The notes below the pieces were generated by a model. The model had not been told where the DNA came from. It worked only from the letters and a program-made list of their open reading frames with translations, and searched no databases. From assembly GCA_030549775.1 (NCBI GenBank), contig CM060173.1, positions 64,360,367-64,424,366 of the forward strand: 64,000 bases of DNA, in the 5' to 3' direction. The position numbers and the translations under genes were made by a program. The DNA is from Tamarix chinensis (taxonomy: Eukaryota; Streptophyta; Magnoliopsida; Caryophyllales; Tamaricaceae). Position 1 is the stretch's first letter. Every line of letters starts with the position of its first letter. Below, piece after piece: positions 1 to 13,200 of the stretch.

Positions 1-655
1 TATAATAGTCGTCAGGTGCATTTTGCCCTATAGTAGTTATTTCTATTCCACCGTGGATATAATTTGAGAGATGTGTAAATATAGAATTAATGGCCTAAAT
101 TCTAATAATGCTGATTAATCTGAATGATTTACTACATGCATTATCTGCCTTTTTATGTTATGCTATGTCTTAGCTATATGGTTACCTTACTCAGTACGTA
201 GCGTACTAATCACCCTTTTCATAGGTGTTATTCATTTCCACTAGCAATGGCCCCCTGAGTCTATGTAGATAGGAGATGATGCCTATGATGATTTTGATGC
301 TTATGATGACTTAAGTAAGACCAAGTGATGACCTAATGTACCTAGTGTGGGGTCTAAGAGGGTGTTCTTTAGACTTGCCATTTTCTATTTTGTTATTGTT
401 TTTATTTTCCCTTGTAGTGGACATTGTTTGTAATTAATTTCTGTTCTGTATTAATATGATTTTTATTATGGTTTTTATTGATTATTCGTGTTAATAATTT
501 TAGAATTTTAAAATCTTTAGCCTTGTGGTTAGTATGAGATTGGTCAGGGGTCAATCTTGCACTAATCACGGCAGTAGCACCCCTGCCCCGGTTTTTAGTG
601 CATGGTTTTCCATAGCAAATAAAAATTTTCAACTATAAATTTTAAGGGTGTTATT
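1..655 (+). mobile_element. 3' part of a Ty3-type LTR (TGTAACACCC family)
   Basis: No gene here. The last 50 bases (AAATTTTCAACTATAAATTT, then AAGGGTGTTATT) match, in reverse complement, the start of the LTR-like sequence at 59534. A block near 187-215 containing CAGTACGTAGCGTAC recurs in related sequences at about 8423, 32233, 39131, 56444 and 60061. I infer the downstream part of a plus-oriented LTR whose upstream part lies outside the window. It abuts a copia remnant that has no 5' end, so this LTR, or a deletion next to it, probably removed that end. Confidence 0.6.
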
Positions 656-819
656 ATATCACATCATACTCTAAGAAGAGAAGCAACGATCAGTACACAA
701 TCCAACCAATATTCAACATGATTTTGCTACACTAGCATCTTAAAATTGAAACTCTAGAATTCGGCAAAATAAATCATTTTCTAGAGGAAACAACAGACAG
801 AAACTCAAGAAGCCCAGTC

Positions 820-3800
820 CCAATTTTGTGAACATTGCAAGATCACATGTCATACTGTGGAGTGATGTTATAAATTGATCATGTGGAATTTAAAACAGGT
901 AAAGGGAAGAAGGTAATAGCTATGTCAAATATAAAAAATGACAATCCCATTTCTTCAACGACAATGTTCATTCATGAATAGTATCAACAACTACTAAATA
1001 TACTCAATCAACATCAAATCACATCTAATGAAAACATGGGTTCATTTGCCTTATTTATAAGTAATGTTTGTTCCCTTTTATCTAGTAGTCAATCTTGTTG
1101 GATTCTTGATAGTGGTACCACTAAGCACATCTGTCCAAAACTATCATGTTTCAACTCTTACGCTAGTCCATCCACAAATTCATATATCACAATACCTAAT
1201 GGAAGTCGAGCACTCATTGCTAATATAGGAACAATTAAACGGTTTCCCAAAATGATACTATAAAATGTACTTTATGTCATATCTTTCAACTTTAATATGT
1301 TATTCGTTCACAAACTGTCGACACAATTATCTACTAATCTTGTTTTCCTTTGTCTCATTGCTTGATTCAGGACCATTAAATGAATAAATCCCTAGTCATT
1401 GGTAAAGAGAAAGGAGGATTGTATCTCGTTCAACATCACATTGCTTCGATTTTCCCAAACCCAAATGATGTTACTTGTATACCCAAACATTTTAAGATTG
1501 ATGATACTCACAATAGTGCATCTTTTGTAACTACTCATTATGTTTTCATTAAAGAACAATTATGGCATGGTCACATGGGTCATTTACCATTTTCTTTGTT
1601 AAAGTTTGTTGATCCTGATATATATTCTGATCATTCTCACATTTGCTAGATATGTCCTCAAGCAAAATTACATAGGCACCCTTTTCCTCATAGTTTAAAC
1701 AATACCTCATCCTCTTTCGATTTAATTGATATAGATATTTGGGGTCCTTACAAATATCCTACCTATAATGGTTATAGGTACTTTCTCAGTATTGTTAATG
1801 ATTTAAGTAGGGCCACTTGGGTCCATTTACTCACTCACAAAAGCACAACCTTTTCCATCATTAAATTCTTTATTGCTCATGTTAACAATAATTCAACGTT
1901 GTGAAAATTCTCAAATTTGATAATGGACAGGAATTTTGTGATAAAATTGCTATTTCTTACTATAAATCCATGGGAATTATTCATCAAACGGCCTGCATAG
2001 GCTCTCCATAGTAGAATGGAGTAGTAAAAATAAAACATCAACACCTTCTTCAAGTAATCCAAGCATTAATATTACAAGCCAAACATCCTGTCAAATATTA
2101 TGGAGAAGCTTTATTAACTACAACCTACTTGATAAACAAATTTCCTCTACCATCTCTTAAACATAAATCACCCCACAAATTGGTTTACAACCTGAAACCA
2201 ACGTATACACATCTTAAAAGATTTGGTTGCCTATGTTTTGTCTCCACTCCATTGACTCAATGATCTTAGAGCTAAGTCATGTGTGTTTTTGGGATATCCC
2301 TATGGTAAGAAAGCATATAAATTCCTAAATCTACAATCCAAACCAATTTTCTCCATAAGAAATGTTGTGTTCCATGAGCAATATTACCCATTTCATCACT
2401 TATCAAAAACTAATCAACAACTATTGCCAATTATAGTTAATGATCCTTCTCATTTCGTCTTTATACCTACAACTACCTCCAGAAATTCCTCATCAACTAT
2501 GTCCACAGATTTCGTACCTAAAACTCATCATTCACCACCACCTTTTTGACCTTCCCTCAAATTTCACCTACACCTATACATAAATCATTTTGTTCTCATA
2601 AACCTCTAGCTCACTTTAAAGACTACATCATTTGCTTTTATTTCTTAGCCTTCACAATATTATGAACCTACATGTTACTTAGAGGCATCTATAGATTCCA
2701 ATTGGATTACTGCTATGAATAGAAGTAATACCCTTGCAAGAAAATAAAACATGGGATGTTGTGGATCTTCCACCCAACAAGAAACCTATTGGGTGCAAAT
2801 GGGTCTATAAATTCAAATTTAAAGCTTATGGTACTCTTGAAAGGTAAAAGGCCTGCCTTGTTGCCAAAGGCTTCATGCAAAAGGCTAGAAAAGGTTATAA
2901 GGAAACCTTCTCTCTAGTTTTTGAGATTGTCACAATTCAATGTCTAATAGCATTGGATACATTTAAACATCAAAAGTTATTCCAACCTAATGTCAATAAT
3001 GCCTTTCTTCATGGTGATCTTCATGAGGAAGTTTATATGACTATGCTTGAAGGTATTCTTAAGCGATGTGAAAAGGTGTGTAGACTATGGAAATCCTTAT
3101 ATGGTATCAAACAAGCCTCTTGATAATGGTTTACCAAATCGAATGTTGCACTAACACAAGACGATTATGTACAAACCAAGAGTGATTATTCTCTACTTAT
3201 TAAGAATTATGGTATGGATATCACTATCATTGCCATTTATGTTGATGATATCTTGGTCACTAGCTCCATTATTACTAAGATTAATCATTTGAAGGCCTAT
3301 CTATAATCTAATTTTAGTATCATAGACATGGGCATTCTGCATTACTTCCTAGGTCTTGAAGCAATCCACCTATCAGAAGGTATTACTCGTACACAACCCA
3401 AATTCACTCAAGATTCATTATATGATGCTGCCTTGGGTGATAATCCAGCCACTTGCACACCTCTTCCTTTGAACCAGAAATTATTGCCAGATGATAGTGA
3501 TATCCTGCCCAATCCTAGTCTTTATAAAAGTCTGGTAAGTAAGTTAAATTACCTAACTCATATTAGACCAGATCTGGCATATGCTATTCAAAATTTGAGT
3601 CAATTCATGCAAAATCCATGGACTCCACACTTCAAAGCTCTTTGTCATGCTCTACAATACCTTAAAGGTACCAACAAGTATGGAATACATCTAAAAGGAT
3701 ATGATCAACTTACATTACATGCTTATACAAATTCAAATTGGGCATCCTGTTCTACTTCAAGGCGATCGATTTCTAGTTTTTAGCTCTTCTAAGACAATCC

Positions 3801-4195
3801 CCTATTAGTTGAAAATCAAAGAAACCAGGGATTATATCACATTCTTCATTAAAAGTTGAATATAGAGCAATGTCCCAAGAAGCTGCTGAGATCACATGAT
3901 TGATTCATCTCCTACCAAAAATGGGTATTTCATCTTTAAAACTTGTTATTTTATGCAATGATAATCAGTTAGCCATGCATATTACTCACAATCTAGTTTT
4001 TCATGAGAGAACAAAATACATTGAAGCAGACTACCATTCACTAGGGAGAAAGTTGTGGATGGTCTTTTGCAACTGACATATCTTCCTAGTCATTCTCAAT
4101 TGGCTTATGTATTCACAAAGATACTACCTTCCCAACAACACAAGAAACTAATAAACAAGCTTAGCATATACTATACTTCACTAAGTATCCATGCC
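820..4195 (+). pseudogene. copia Gag-Pol polyprotein remnant
   Basis: Decayed polyprotein that once encoded particle protein, protease, integrase and reverse transcriptase. Visible landmarks: a CCHC-type knuckle at about 823-870 (CEHC...H....CYKL), the protease motif WILDSGTTKHI at about 1100, the HxxxH segment LWHGHMGHLPF at about 1560, integrase core from about 1650 (DIDIWGPYK) to about 2100, and a GCLCF...VFLGYP segment near 2230-2300. The RT catalytic motif YVDDIL lies at 3238-3255 and RNase H runs to about 4150 (NDNQLAMHI, HERTKYIEADYH). Stops interrupt RT at about 3121 and 3304 and RNase H at 3781. Several frames are used, so frameshifts are also present. Confidence 0.9.
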
Positions 4196-4206
4196 AAGCT
4201 TGGGGA

Positions 4207-4407
4207 TGTTAGATTGTAATAATTAGCCATTTTAAATTATATTATTTAGCCAATTATATTAGTCAAATAATTGTACCTTAGTATACAAGCATATACTACA
4301 TAAGACTCAGATAGATTGAAAATGTTTGATATCTTCTTGAATAAGAGAACAACTTATCTTCTTCCTTTTCTTGTTTATTTCACTCTATTTTTCTTTACCG
4401 ATTAACA
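4207..4407 (+). repeat. 3' LTR of the copia remnant (201 bp)
   Basis: Starts TGTTAGATTG and ends ATTAACA, giving TGTTA/TAACA terminal inverted repeats. The purine-rich AAGCTTGGGGA just before 4207 is the expected polypurine tract. The length is typical of a small copia LTR. There is no partner LTR in the window, so boundaries rest on the terminal motifs and the polypurine tract. Confidence 0.75.
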
Positions 4408-4777
4408 TCAATAATCATAAAACATGTAGGAATATATGAAATGGGAGAAATTCTCCATCTTTGGAACAACAAAAAAGGAGTTGCAATGATATACATCAAT
4501 GGTGGTAGTAAATAACCATGGTCTAAATTAATCCATAGCCAATTCAATGGACCCATAACCATAAACTCGATAACATATGGTCAGAAAAAATTTATCAAAC
4601 AATTAGGGACAAGTAAAGCTAAGTGTAGGTTCAATAATGAGAGAAGAAGATACAATGGAGAATAGTTTCATTTCTTGCTTGATTTTTTATATCCATTTCT
4701 CTTCGCCACTTGCTCATTCCTCTACATACTTAACTAGTGAAAGTCTACACGAGTAAGACAAAATGGATATAAAAACA
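4408..4777. other. 3' flank of BUB1, no gene seen
   Basis: AT-rich sequence between the copia LTR and the BUB1 stop codon. It probably includes the BUB1 3' untranslated region, read leftward from 4777. I see no second coding region and no convincing polyadenylation signal that I can single out. Confidence 0.4.
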
Positions 4778-7700
4778 TCAAGCAGAACACAAGGATGCTC
4801 TTTGCTTTACTAACAAGTGCCTCAATTTCTTAATGAGTTGAGGATTCGAGCATAAGTAATCCAAAAATGATTTCTGTAATTCCTGCAATATCGTTTTCTG
4901 ATGATCACCAGGATTAATATTTAGCAGTCTTGTAAAAAGATTCTTCCATAACTCTACCTGCCAGTACCTACATCTCATAAGGAATGAAAAACAAATGTCA
5001 AAACTAGGAAATTTAATTTAAAATAGAAAGAATAAAGAAATCAAAGTTCTAGAGATAAGGCTATTGACAGACTGAGCCAGCTCACAAGCCACCTCTGTTC
5101 GGCTCATTAAACACACGACTTGACTCATTTTTTAACAAAACAAATTAAATTTAAGCCTAACTTTTAGATTTATTTATAAAACGAGCCGAATTCAAACCAA
5201 GGAAAGTTTGGCTCATTTGTTTGCAAGCAAGCTTAAATTCGACTTAAGCTCAATTCAACTCTTTTATAAGCTCGTCTCGTTCATTAATAGAATAGGCTTG
5301 TATAAAAGTTACATAATAAATGAAACAAATAGTTAAATATACATTTAAACAAATCAAATACTTAAACAAATTAATTTAATGTGTTTCACTTTCATATGAA
5401 CAAAGTAGTTAAACAAGTAAAGTCGCAAATAAAATCATAATAATCAAGCCGATTTTGTTTATTATTTTCTTTTTTTAAAAAATCAACGAGCCAAACCAAG
5501 CCAACTTATAAACCTTATCAAACTGAACTTGAGCCGGAGCATATTTGGCTCAATTCGACTCATTAATAGCCTTATTCAAAAAGCCAAGTGGTTTTTAGAT
5601 CATCCAAATCAAAGTTCGATTCTCATTCTACTACAGAAAACTCAGTGAAGCTGCCAAACATTCGGCCAGTAAGTCAATTACAGAGGAATACCGTTTAAAG
5701 GATTTCTTTGGCAAATAAACATATCCACCATTAGATGATTTCTTTTCAATTTCCATGTACGAGCCATGCAGCATCATGTGAACAACTACACAAAGACCAT
5801 ATGTATCTACCTGACGCCAGTAAAAGAAACGTTAGCTCTGATAAAGAAATAATCAGCAATATCCTTTCGTAGGAAATAAAAGTTTGGGTACGCTATGACC
5901 TGAAATGTCCATGGTCTGTTCTCTTGCATTTCAATGCAACGAAAACCAGATGTGCAACTATCTCCCATGAACTCAGTATCATTAGGAAAAAGACTCAGAT
6001 CTATTCCTCTGCCCCAGTCTACGAGGCACAGCCCCTGAAAACAGAATTTCCACTTTAAATAAAGCACGATTCACATGTGCAGAAGCTAATCGACTGTGCA
6101 GCAAGGTATAACCTGATCGTGCCAAGGACCACTTCTTTCCTGAAAATCTTCAATTCTAGCTGTTAATTCATCCCTGTAATCGGAATGTCTCCAACTAAGT
6201 TACAATGTTTAATAAAAATGGTAAGAACTAAGTATTCCAAAGAGAAATTCTTCAATATCATGCCGAAAGCCCATGTTTGGGATCAATAAATATATATCTG
6301 TAACGTTAAAAAAGATCTGTCATATAATGTGGGTTGGCAGAGAAAATTTCCAGTGCAGCAACATTTTCGAGCGAGTTAAAAGAGGAAGAGCTTGACTGGA
6401 TCTAGGTTCCCTCGCCAACGTAAAAACACCGCAATTTTTCACACATCATCCAGCACTGCAATCATCAATGTCTTGGTCAATCAAAAGACATGCGAAAGCA
6501 GAGATAAGTTGCCCACACTTCGTCATCACCTAATTATTCTCAATGTCAAGCCATTCAGAAGCCCAATCAATATAGTTTGACTGTACAATAAGAATGCTGG
6601 AAAATGTGAACCGATAACCTACAATGTCACTCCATAGATTGAAGAAACTAAATCACTATTAACTAGTGTTCATAATACGGCCCAAAGTCCAAACCAAACC
6701 TTATCTTAAAGTTTGGTTTAGTTTATGGTTTGAAATTATACAATTTGGTTTAAAATTCATAAAAAAGATTTGGTTAGCATTTCAAAAATTAAATTGACTC
6801 AAAATCGTGTGTATATATAAATTAATAATTTTTATTAAGAAATTATTTTTTATATCAACTAGCAACTTTAAAGTGATGAATTGTAATTTGTAATTCTAAT
6901 TTTCTTTTTTCTCCTTAAGTTAGTGTTACAAGTTTTTCTTTTCTTTCCCCCCCCCCCAAGTGTTATGAAATTAATTTGATGTTCATCATGTACTTGATTT
7001 TATAACTTGTTATCTGTAATGGTTATAAATTTGTAAAAATATATTGTAGACTTGATTTTCAGTTTCAAGAATATGATTTTTCATTTGCAAAATAAGCATT
7101 AAAGTGAATATTAAAGTGCATAAACTGCAAACTCAACCGTACCACATCATAATATTATGATTTGGTTTGGTTTGTGGTGTTTAGAAAATAGTTTGGTTTG
7201 GTTCTAAATTTTTTTAACTGTAAAGTTACAAGAGGTTTGATTTGAAGTTAAAACCGTACCAAAATGAACCGCATACACCTATAAAACCCAGAAACTTTGT
7301 AATCTTTGCTATAAAAATGAGCTAAGCACCTTAATAAAAATTGAATCTATTTGATTAATATGTAATTTCATGACACCTTAATAAAATATTAATATTTAAA
7401 GCAAAATACTTCGAAAGCGGAAATGATAACTCTTTAGGGGTAGCTACCCTAAAGAAGTAGTTTAGACTACATTAATTATAGATTATTACTGGTGTACCTT
7501 AGTGTCCCAACCAAGCCCTATATCTTATTCTATTTAGCCCTGTAGATAGAGTTGTAAATGAATCGAGCTAAGCCGAATACCCTTGGGCTCGAGCTCAACT
7601 TGTTTAACTAAACGAGCCTAAAATAAAGCTCAAACTCTACTCGTTTCACTAAATGAATGAGCCCAGCCAAGGTAAAGAGCAGAAGCTATAAAATGAACCG

Positions 7701-10264
7701 AGCCTCACTTTTTCAAACTTAGGATCCGCTCTTTTAATAAACGAGAGCAAACGTGAGGCTCAAACACATCTCATTTAACTAAACAAACAAACCAAGCCAA
7801 ATATCGAACTTGCTCAACTCATTTACAACCAAACCTGCAAACTTATAAAATGTATACATACTTATAGATTATGTGTCCTTGTAAGTAAAGCACTGTGCTA
7901 CTTTCATATGATAGTATAACCAGGGTATCTTTACATCCCTGGATTGATAGTAGGTAGGATACTGTGTTGCCTTTATACGCCAATATGATCAGAATACCTT
8001 AATACCTCTGAGTTGATTTGATCTCTCATCTTGTAAATAAAAATGGAAATAATTATTATTAAATTGATTCAATAGTAGCATTTGTGCCTAACTATGGTTC
8101 AGTAGCAACCTTCGTGTCTACCTGTGATGTGATGGGATTTATTGGCATTTATAATGAGATATGTAATACATTGTGATTGTTATAGTTATTAGGTTAAGGC
8201 TAGTTTTGATCATTACTTTAAAGAGCATCCCTTGGATGTTTGGTTGGAAAGTACGAGTATGTCATAGATGAACAAATAGGAATAGTATGTGGCTTAGGTA
8301 GTATTTAATTATCTAATATTATTATTATATTTCGATCATCACATGTATATTTTATTATTCTATAGCATATCTATTATGATGCCTCTTATGTGTTCCATTT
8401 TTCATATTAGTTTGCGTTAATGGGTTACTCAGTACCATTGTACTAAAGGGTTATTTATTGTGGGTCCCTTCCCATTCATTAGATAGTGGTCTTTGCAAGT
8501 TAGCTTGTAAGATCAAGTGAAGGCTTGTATTTTAAAATGAGACTAAGACTAGCTAGCATCCTTTTTGGCAGCTTTAGTTTCAGTTGCTCTTGGATGCTTA
8601 TATCCCAAATTATAATCATCTACTTATTCTCTTTATTCTAAATCTTGTAATTATGTTATTAACTTAAGCAAAGTAACATATGTAATTATGTCTTCCTCGT
8701 TCATGAGCCACTCACTTAACCACCCTTTTTTAGTATAACCACCTCACGTTAACCTTATTTACCTCTCCTCTACCAATCCTTCTAGCGCCACTTCCACCCC
8801 CCCCCATTCCCTAGTTTTTTATAGCCTTAACCACAATAACTACAATCTTGTTCCTCCCCCATTTTCCTTACCTTTTGGTGGTGAGTTGTTGTCGGTGCTT
8901 AGCTAAGCTACCCTGTAATCATTCATCATCTTCCACCCAAGTTTTGGCTCTTTAATTCTTCCTCATTTCCTTTACTTTCCTTGCTAATCTAATTACTTGT
9001 TTTTTATCTTTTTTGAAGGTAACCAAGCTTAGGAGGTCAAGTGAAAGTTTTGAAGTACTTTATTTTGCTTGAGGATTAGCTTATAGGTAAGGATACACAT
9101 CTCTAGTTTAGGGTGTTATTTAGTATTATATGTTATTTTATGTAACTTACCAAGATAGCATTTACTTATAAAATCATATTTTAGATTATATAAACTTATA
9201 ACTATGTATTATTGTGAATTTCATGAGTATGTGATTTATATGATTTTATATAAAACACCATGCTTAGGACATGCTAGGTTTTATCTCACTTGTACAAAAC
9301 ATGATGTTATATTTTACTAAAATTAATGAGCACGTTGTTAAGTGTAAATTATCATGATTTTAAGTATTTTGGGAAGAAATATCATGTTGAGACTTGTTTG
9401 GAAGTGGTTTTGGGCCTTGGGAGTTCTCGGCCTTTAGGCTCTTTGTGGGAATCTGAGTGATTTAACTTGGGATAATTATATTTTTAGGTATTTAATACTA
9501 TGTGGGAGATTGTGTGTGAAATTGTTAAGGTTTGGTGAGTGTTGGAATTTGAGTGTTTATGGGTTAAATCAACTTAAGGGCATTTTAGTCAAACCAATGA
9601 GCTTATGGGGGAATTAAGTATGCCATTAAGTATATTGAAGTTTTCACATAAATTTTAATATAATATGATAGGGTTTGGTTAAATATGGGTTAAGTTTTAG
9701 CAATAAGAAGTTTTGAGATACTTAGGTGAATTAAGGGCATTTTGGCCTTATTAGGTTATTCTGGAAATTTAATGGTGTATGCATGTTATTTTGGTAGCCT
9801 TGTTATTAATCTACGTGATTCTCGCATGATTGATTTGGCTAACCATGGTACATTTCTAAGTGTTTTAATTAATAACAATAGTTGCAATAGTTCTTATAAT
9901 AAGTAATAGTCTGTATTTCATGTAACATGTGACAAATTAATAGTAATGTAAATCGAAGTGTTATGATAATAAGTAAATCAAGTAGTGCATTATTATGAGC
10001 TAAGCAGGCAATTAGTGACCTAATAAGATATTAACACTTAAAGTAGACGATCACGTGAGTCAGTACCGAGTTATATCAATTACATTTATTTCTTGATACT
10101 ATTGAAACCAAAGTGGCCCTAAATTTACTCTATATTGATTCATGAATAGCCTAGTAGAAGGGTATTTGCAAAAATTTCAATGAGTGTTAACATTGTCTTA
10201 AGAAAACACGAAGGAAATATATTATGTTAGAAAGAAATAAAGATTTGATACTTGATGCATATGC

Positions 10265-10298
<34 letters not shown>

Positions 10299-13200
10299 GT
10301 ATATATATATATATATGTTTCATGTTAGGCCCATTGTTAATTGGCAATCAACTTCCGGATATTGCATCTTTCTTGGCAAACTTGTGAAATAGAAGAATCA
10401 AAATATGATAGAAAAGTGTGGTGCTAAGGAAAAATATTGAGCAATGGCTTATGTGTGTAACTAATTTGGTTGAAGTTCAACTCAAGACATCATAAATGAG
10501 TGGGATGGTTCAATGAGATTATAATTGGGATCATATGTCCACAATGCACGTATCCTATATGATCAAACTAAGCACATTAAGAATGATAGATAAATCATCA
10601 AACAAAAAGTTAGAGAGTAGTTTGACTTGTACAGTTTATATGTCCTCATATGGCTGAGTAATTGATGTACTTGCTGAGGATTACGTAATTTGGTCTCTCA
10701 TAACATGATTACCCCAGGAAGATAACAGTCTTAAATTAAATGATAAATATGGGCATATTTTTTTGTACTTTAATAATTTTTATTTATTATTAAACACTTG
10801 GTAGTAAACTATGATAACCGGTATGAATAATATTTAATACTTTCCAAATAGTGATAGGTGACATTAGCCGAAACAAAATAATAATTGAAAAATAGTCTTA
10901 ATTGACAAACAGATGCTATATCAAAGATGGGAATAAATGCCTGTTTACCAACTGAAGGGAATGTGTGCAAGACGCTCAAATAATTTTTTGTGTTAATCTA
11001 CAACATAGATTCATTGTCATACGCATGATGCTCTAGTTATTAAATGATCAGATGCATAACAAGTGGTTCATGCATTAGTAATTTAATTAGTTGGATAGCC
11101 CATTTAGTCTTTTATTATGCACATGTATCCTAGTGAACTTAAGTTCACTCAAACGTCATCATATTAGAGTGCGCGAAGAATGTTTTGCGATGTAATATGA
11201 TATGAAAGCGCATCAACAAAAAATCTCATAATTAGTTCACAACATAAACTTATAAAGCAACACATTATGACAGACCATAAAATTGCAGTTGGAACCAAGC
11301 AATAAAATCGCGGTCGCGGTCGCGATTGCGGTTGCGGTCGCGGCATTGCGGTATCGAAGCATCGCGAACGATATTTTATATGTCGTGATCGTCGCGGTGT
11401 GATTTTTTATTTTTTTTTCACAATAAATATTAGCAAATACCAGTAAATATCGACAAATATCGGTAAAATATCGGTCGATAACCGATATATCGCCGATAAA
11501 TACGTGAAATTCTAAATCCATCGCGTATCGCCAATTTCGCGTATCGGCTAACCCAAAATCCGATAAATATCGGCCGATATAGCGTATCGGGACCGATATT
11601 TAATTGTATGGTTGGAACCATACAATTAAATATTAGCTCGGTTACACAATATCGTCCAATATTTATCATATTTTAGGTCAACTAATACGCAAAATTAATG
11701 ATACTTGGCCATTTTATAATTTCACATATTTATTGGCAATATATCAATTATGGACTGATATTTGTTATGGAAAAAAAAAATGTAAAAAATTAAGCCACAA
11801 CAATTGCAACATATAAAATATCATTTGCAACATCCCATACCGCAACACCACAACCTTAGTTTTATTACCCGATTGGAATGCATATTCAATAAATTGCATA
11901 TACACACTCAGTAAGGATGGCGGATTAAGAAATTTAAATCTGTTATTTGGCTTGACAAAATGAGCCAAAACTACACAAAGAAAATTTGAGTGCCCTTAAA
12001 TCAATGGAAAATGATATTTTGGGTATTGACTTGAAATATTCTTGTGGCCTGAACTTATTCTTATGGATTCAAAGGCCTATTGTAAGGTGAAGTTCCCCGA
12101 ATCAACTAAAGTCATTAGCACCTTTTGATATATAAAATTATCCTACTTAAGTCCAGTTATTTTTGCTCAAAGAAATGTTTGATGGGATTCATTAGAGCTA
12201 ACCAATCGATATTCTATTTCTATCAACTTTAGTTACAAAATGGTTATTTACGGAAATATGTATATTACCTGGCATAGCGAATAAGAAGATTATCAGGCTT
12301 GAAATCACCATGAATGATGTTAACACTTTGTAGGATTTCTAGCATGTGAAGCATCTCAATTGTATAATAAATACACAACTCTTCTTCCATAAGCCCACCA
12401 ACAACTACGTAAGAGTTGATGGCATCCTAAGTAAGATGCTTGTGTTAGACTAAATAAAGATTGAATATTTTTTTTTGCAACTTGAAGCTATGCAAAAAGT
12501 GTGCTTACCTGAAGCGTCCCGTTTGATAAGTAGCCACAAATAAGTATACTATAGTCGGAATATTGATGCATCCTTTCGGCAAAACCAAAGTTTGATCTCT
12601 ATTGACAAGCAATAAGGAATCAGCAATAAGGAATCAATTATAGAGCAAACGTGCGGAGATGGCAGGATATTAATTACTTTATTATCTAATATGCACTTAT
12701 CAAGTTGACGATACATGTAAAATTCCCATGGAAAAGGAGGCTTTTGTATCTGCAAGAAATTGACATATACTTCAGTCATCAACCAAGATTCATTTATACA
12801 TGAGATATAGCAAACAGGAAAGGATTAGAAAGAATGAATTAACCTTCAATGCAACAACATCATCAGGACTACTATTGATGTAAGCTTTGAACACTTTGGC
12901 AAAACCGCCTTGACCAGCACAACCTTTGATCTGGTACTTCCTCCCACCTTTTAATATGATACTAGGTCTCATAATTATCAACAAAACAGACATCAATTAT
13001 ATAGGGAAGAGGACGGAAGACAATTTACCTATCTCTATTACTTTATTTCTTGATGAATTATGCAATGAGGACAGAGGAATCTTCCCGGGATAGTCTTTTG
13101 AACTTAAATGGTATCCCTGGAAAATATAATTGCAAGACTAAATTCCAAAATCCTTTCTCCACTCCAACATTGACAGATATTCAGTTGCAACAAAATGCTA

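Larger units (their letters stand above)
656..4407 (+). mobile_element. Ty1/copia retrotransposon, 5'-truncated and inactive
   Basis: Plus-strand domains follow the copia order: Gag zinc knuckle, protease, GAG-pre-integrase, integrase, reverse transcriptase, RNase H, then an LTR at 4207-4407. No 5' LTR and no TGGTATCAGA-type primer site is seen upstream; the element begins directly against LTR sequence ending near 655. Many stops and frame changes show it is dead. Integrase before RT places it in Ty1/copia and not Ty3/gypsy. Confidence 0.9.

Noticed and set aside
187..215. CAGTACGTAGCGTAC block as a protein-binding operator or attachment site
   Set aside because: It recurs only in LTR context and is best treated as part of that repeat; any regulatory role is untested.
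11164..11669. Minus-strand frames over the CGAT-rich block
   Set aside because: The repeated text (ATAIATAT, YRYIG) mirrors the DNA repeat; nothing suggests a protein.
12549..12782. A 77-codon frame as a stand-alone small protein
   Set aside because: It is BUB1 exon 8 (12749-12678) read through into the following intron and then exon 9 in the wrong frame.
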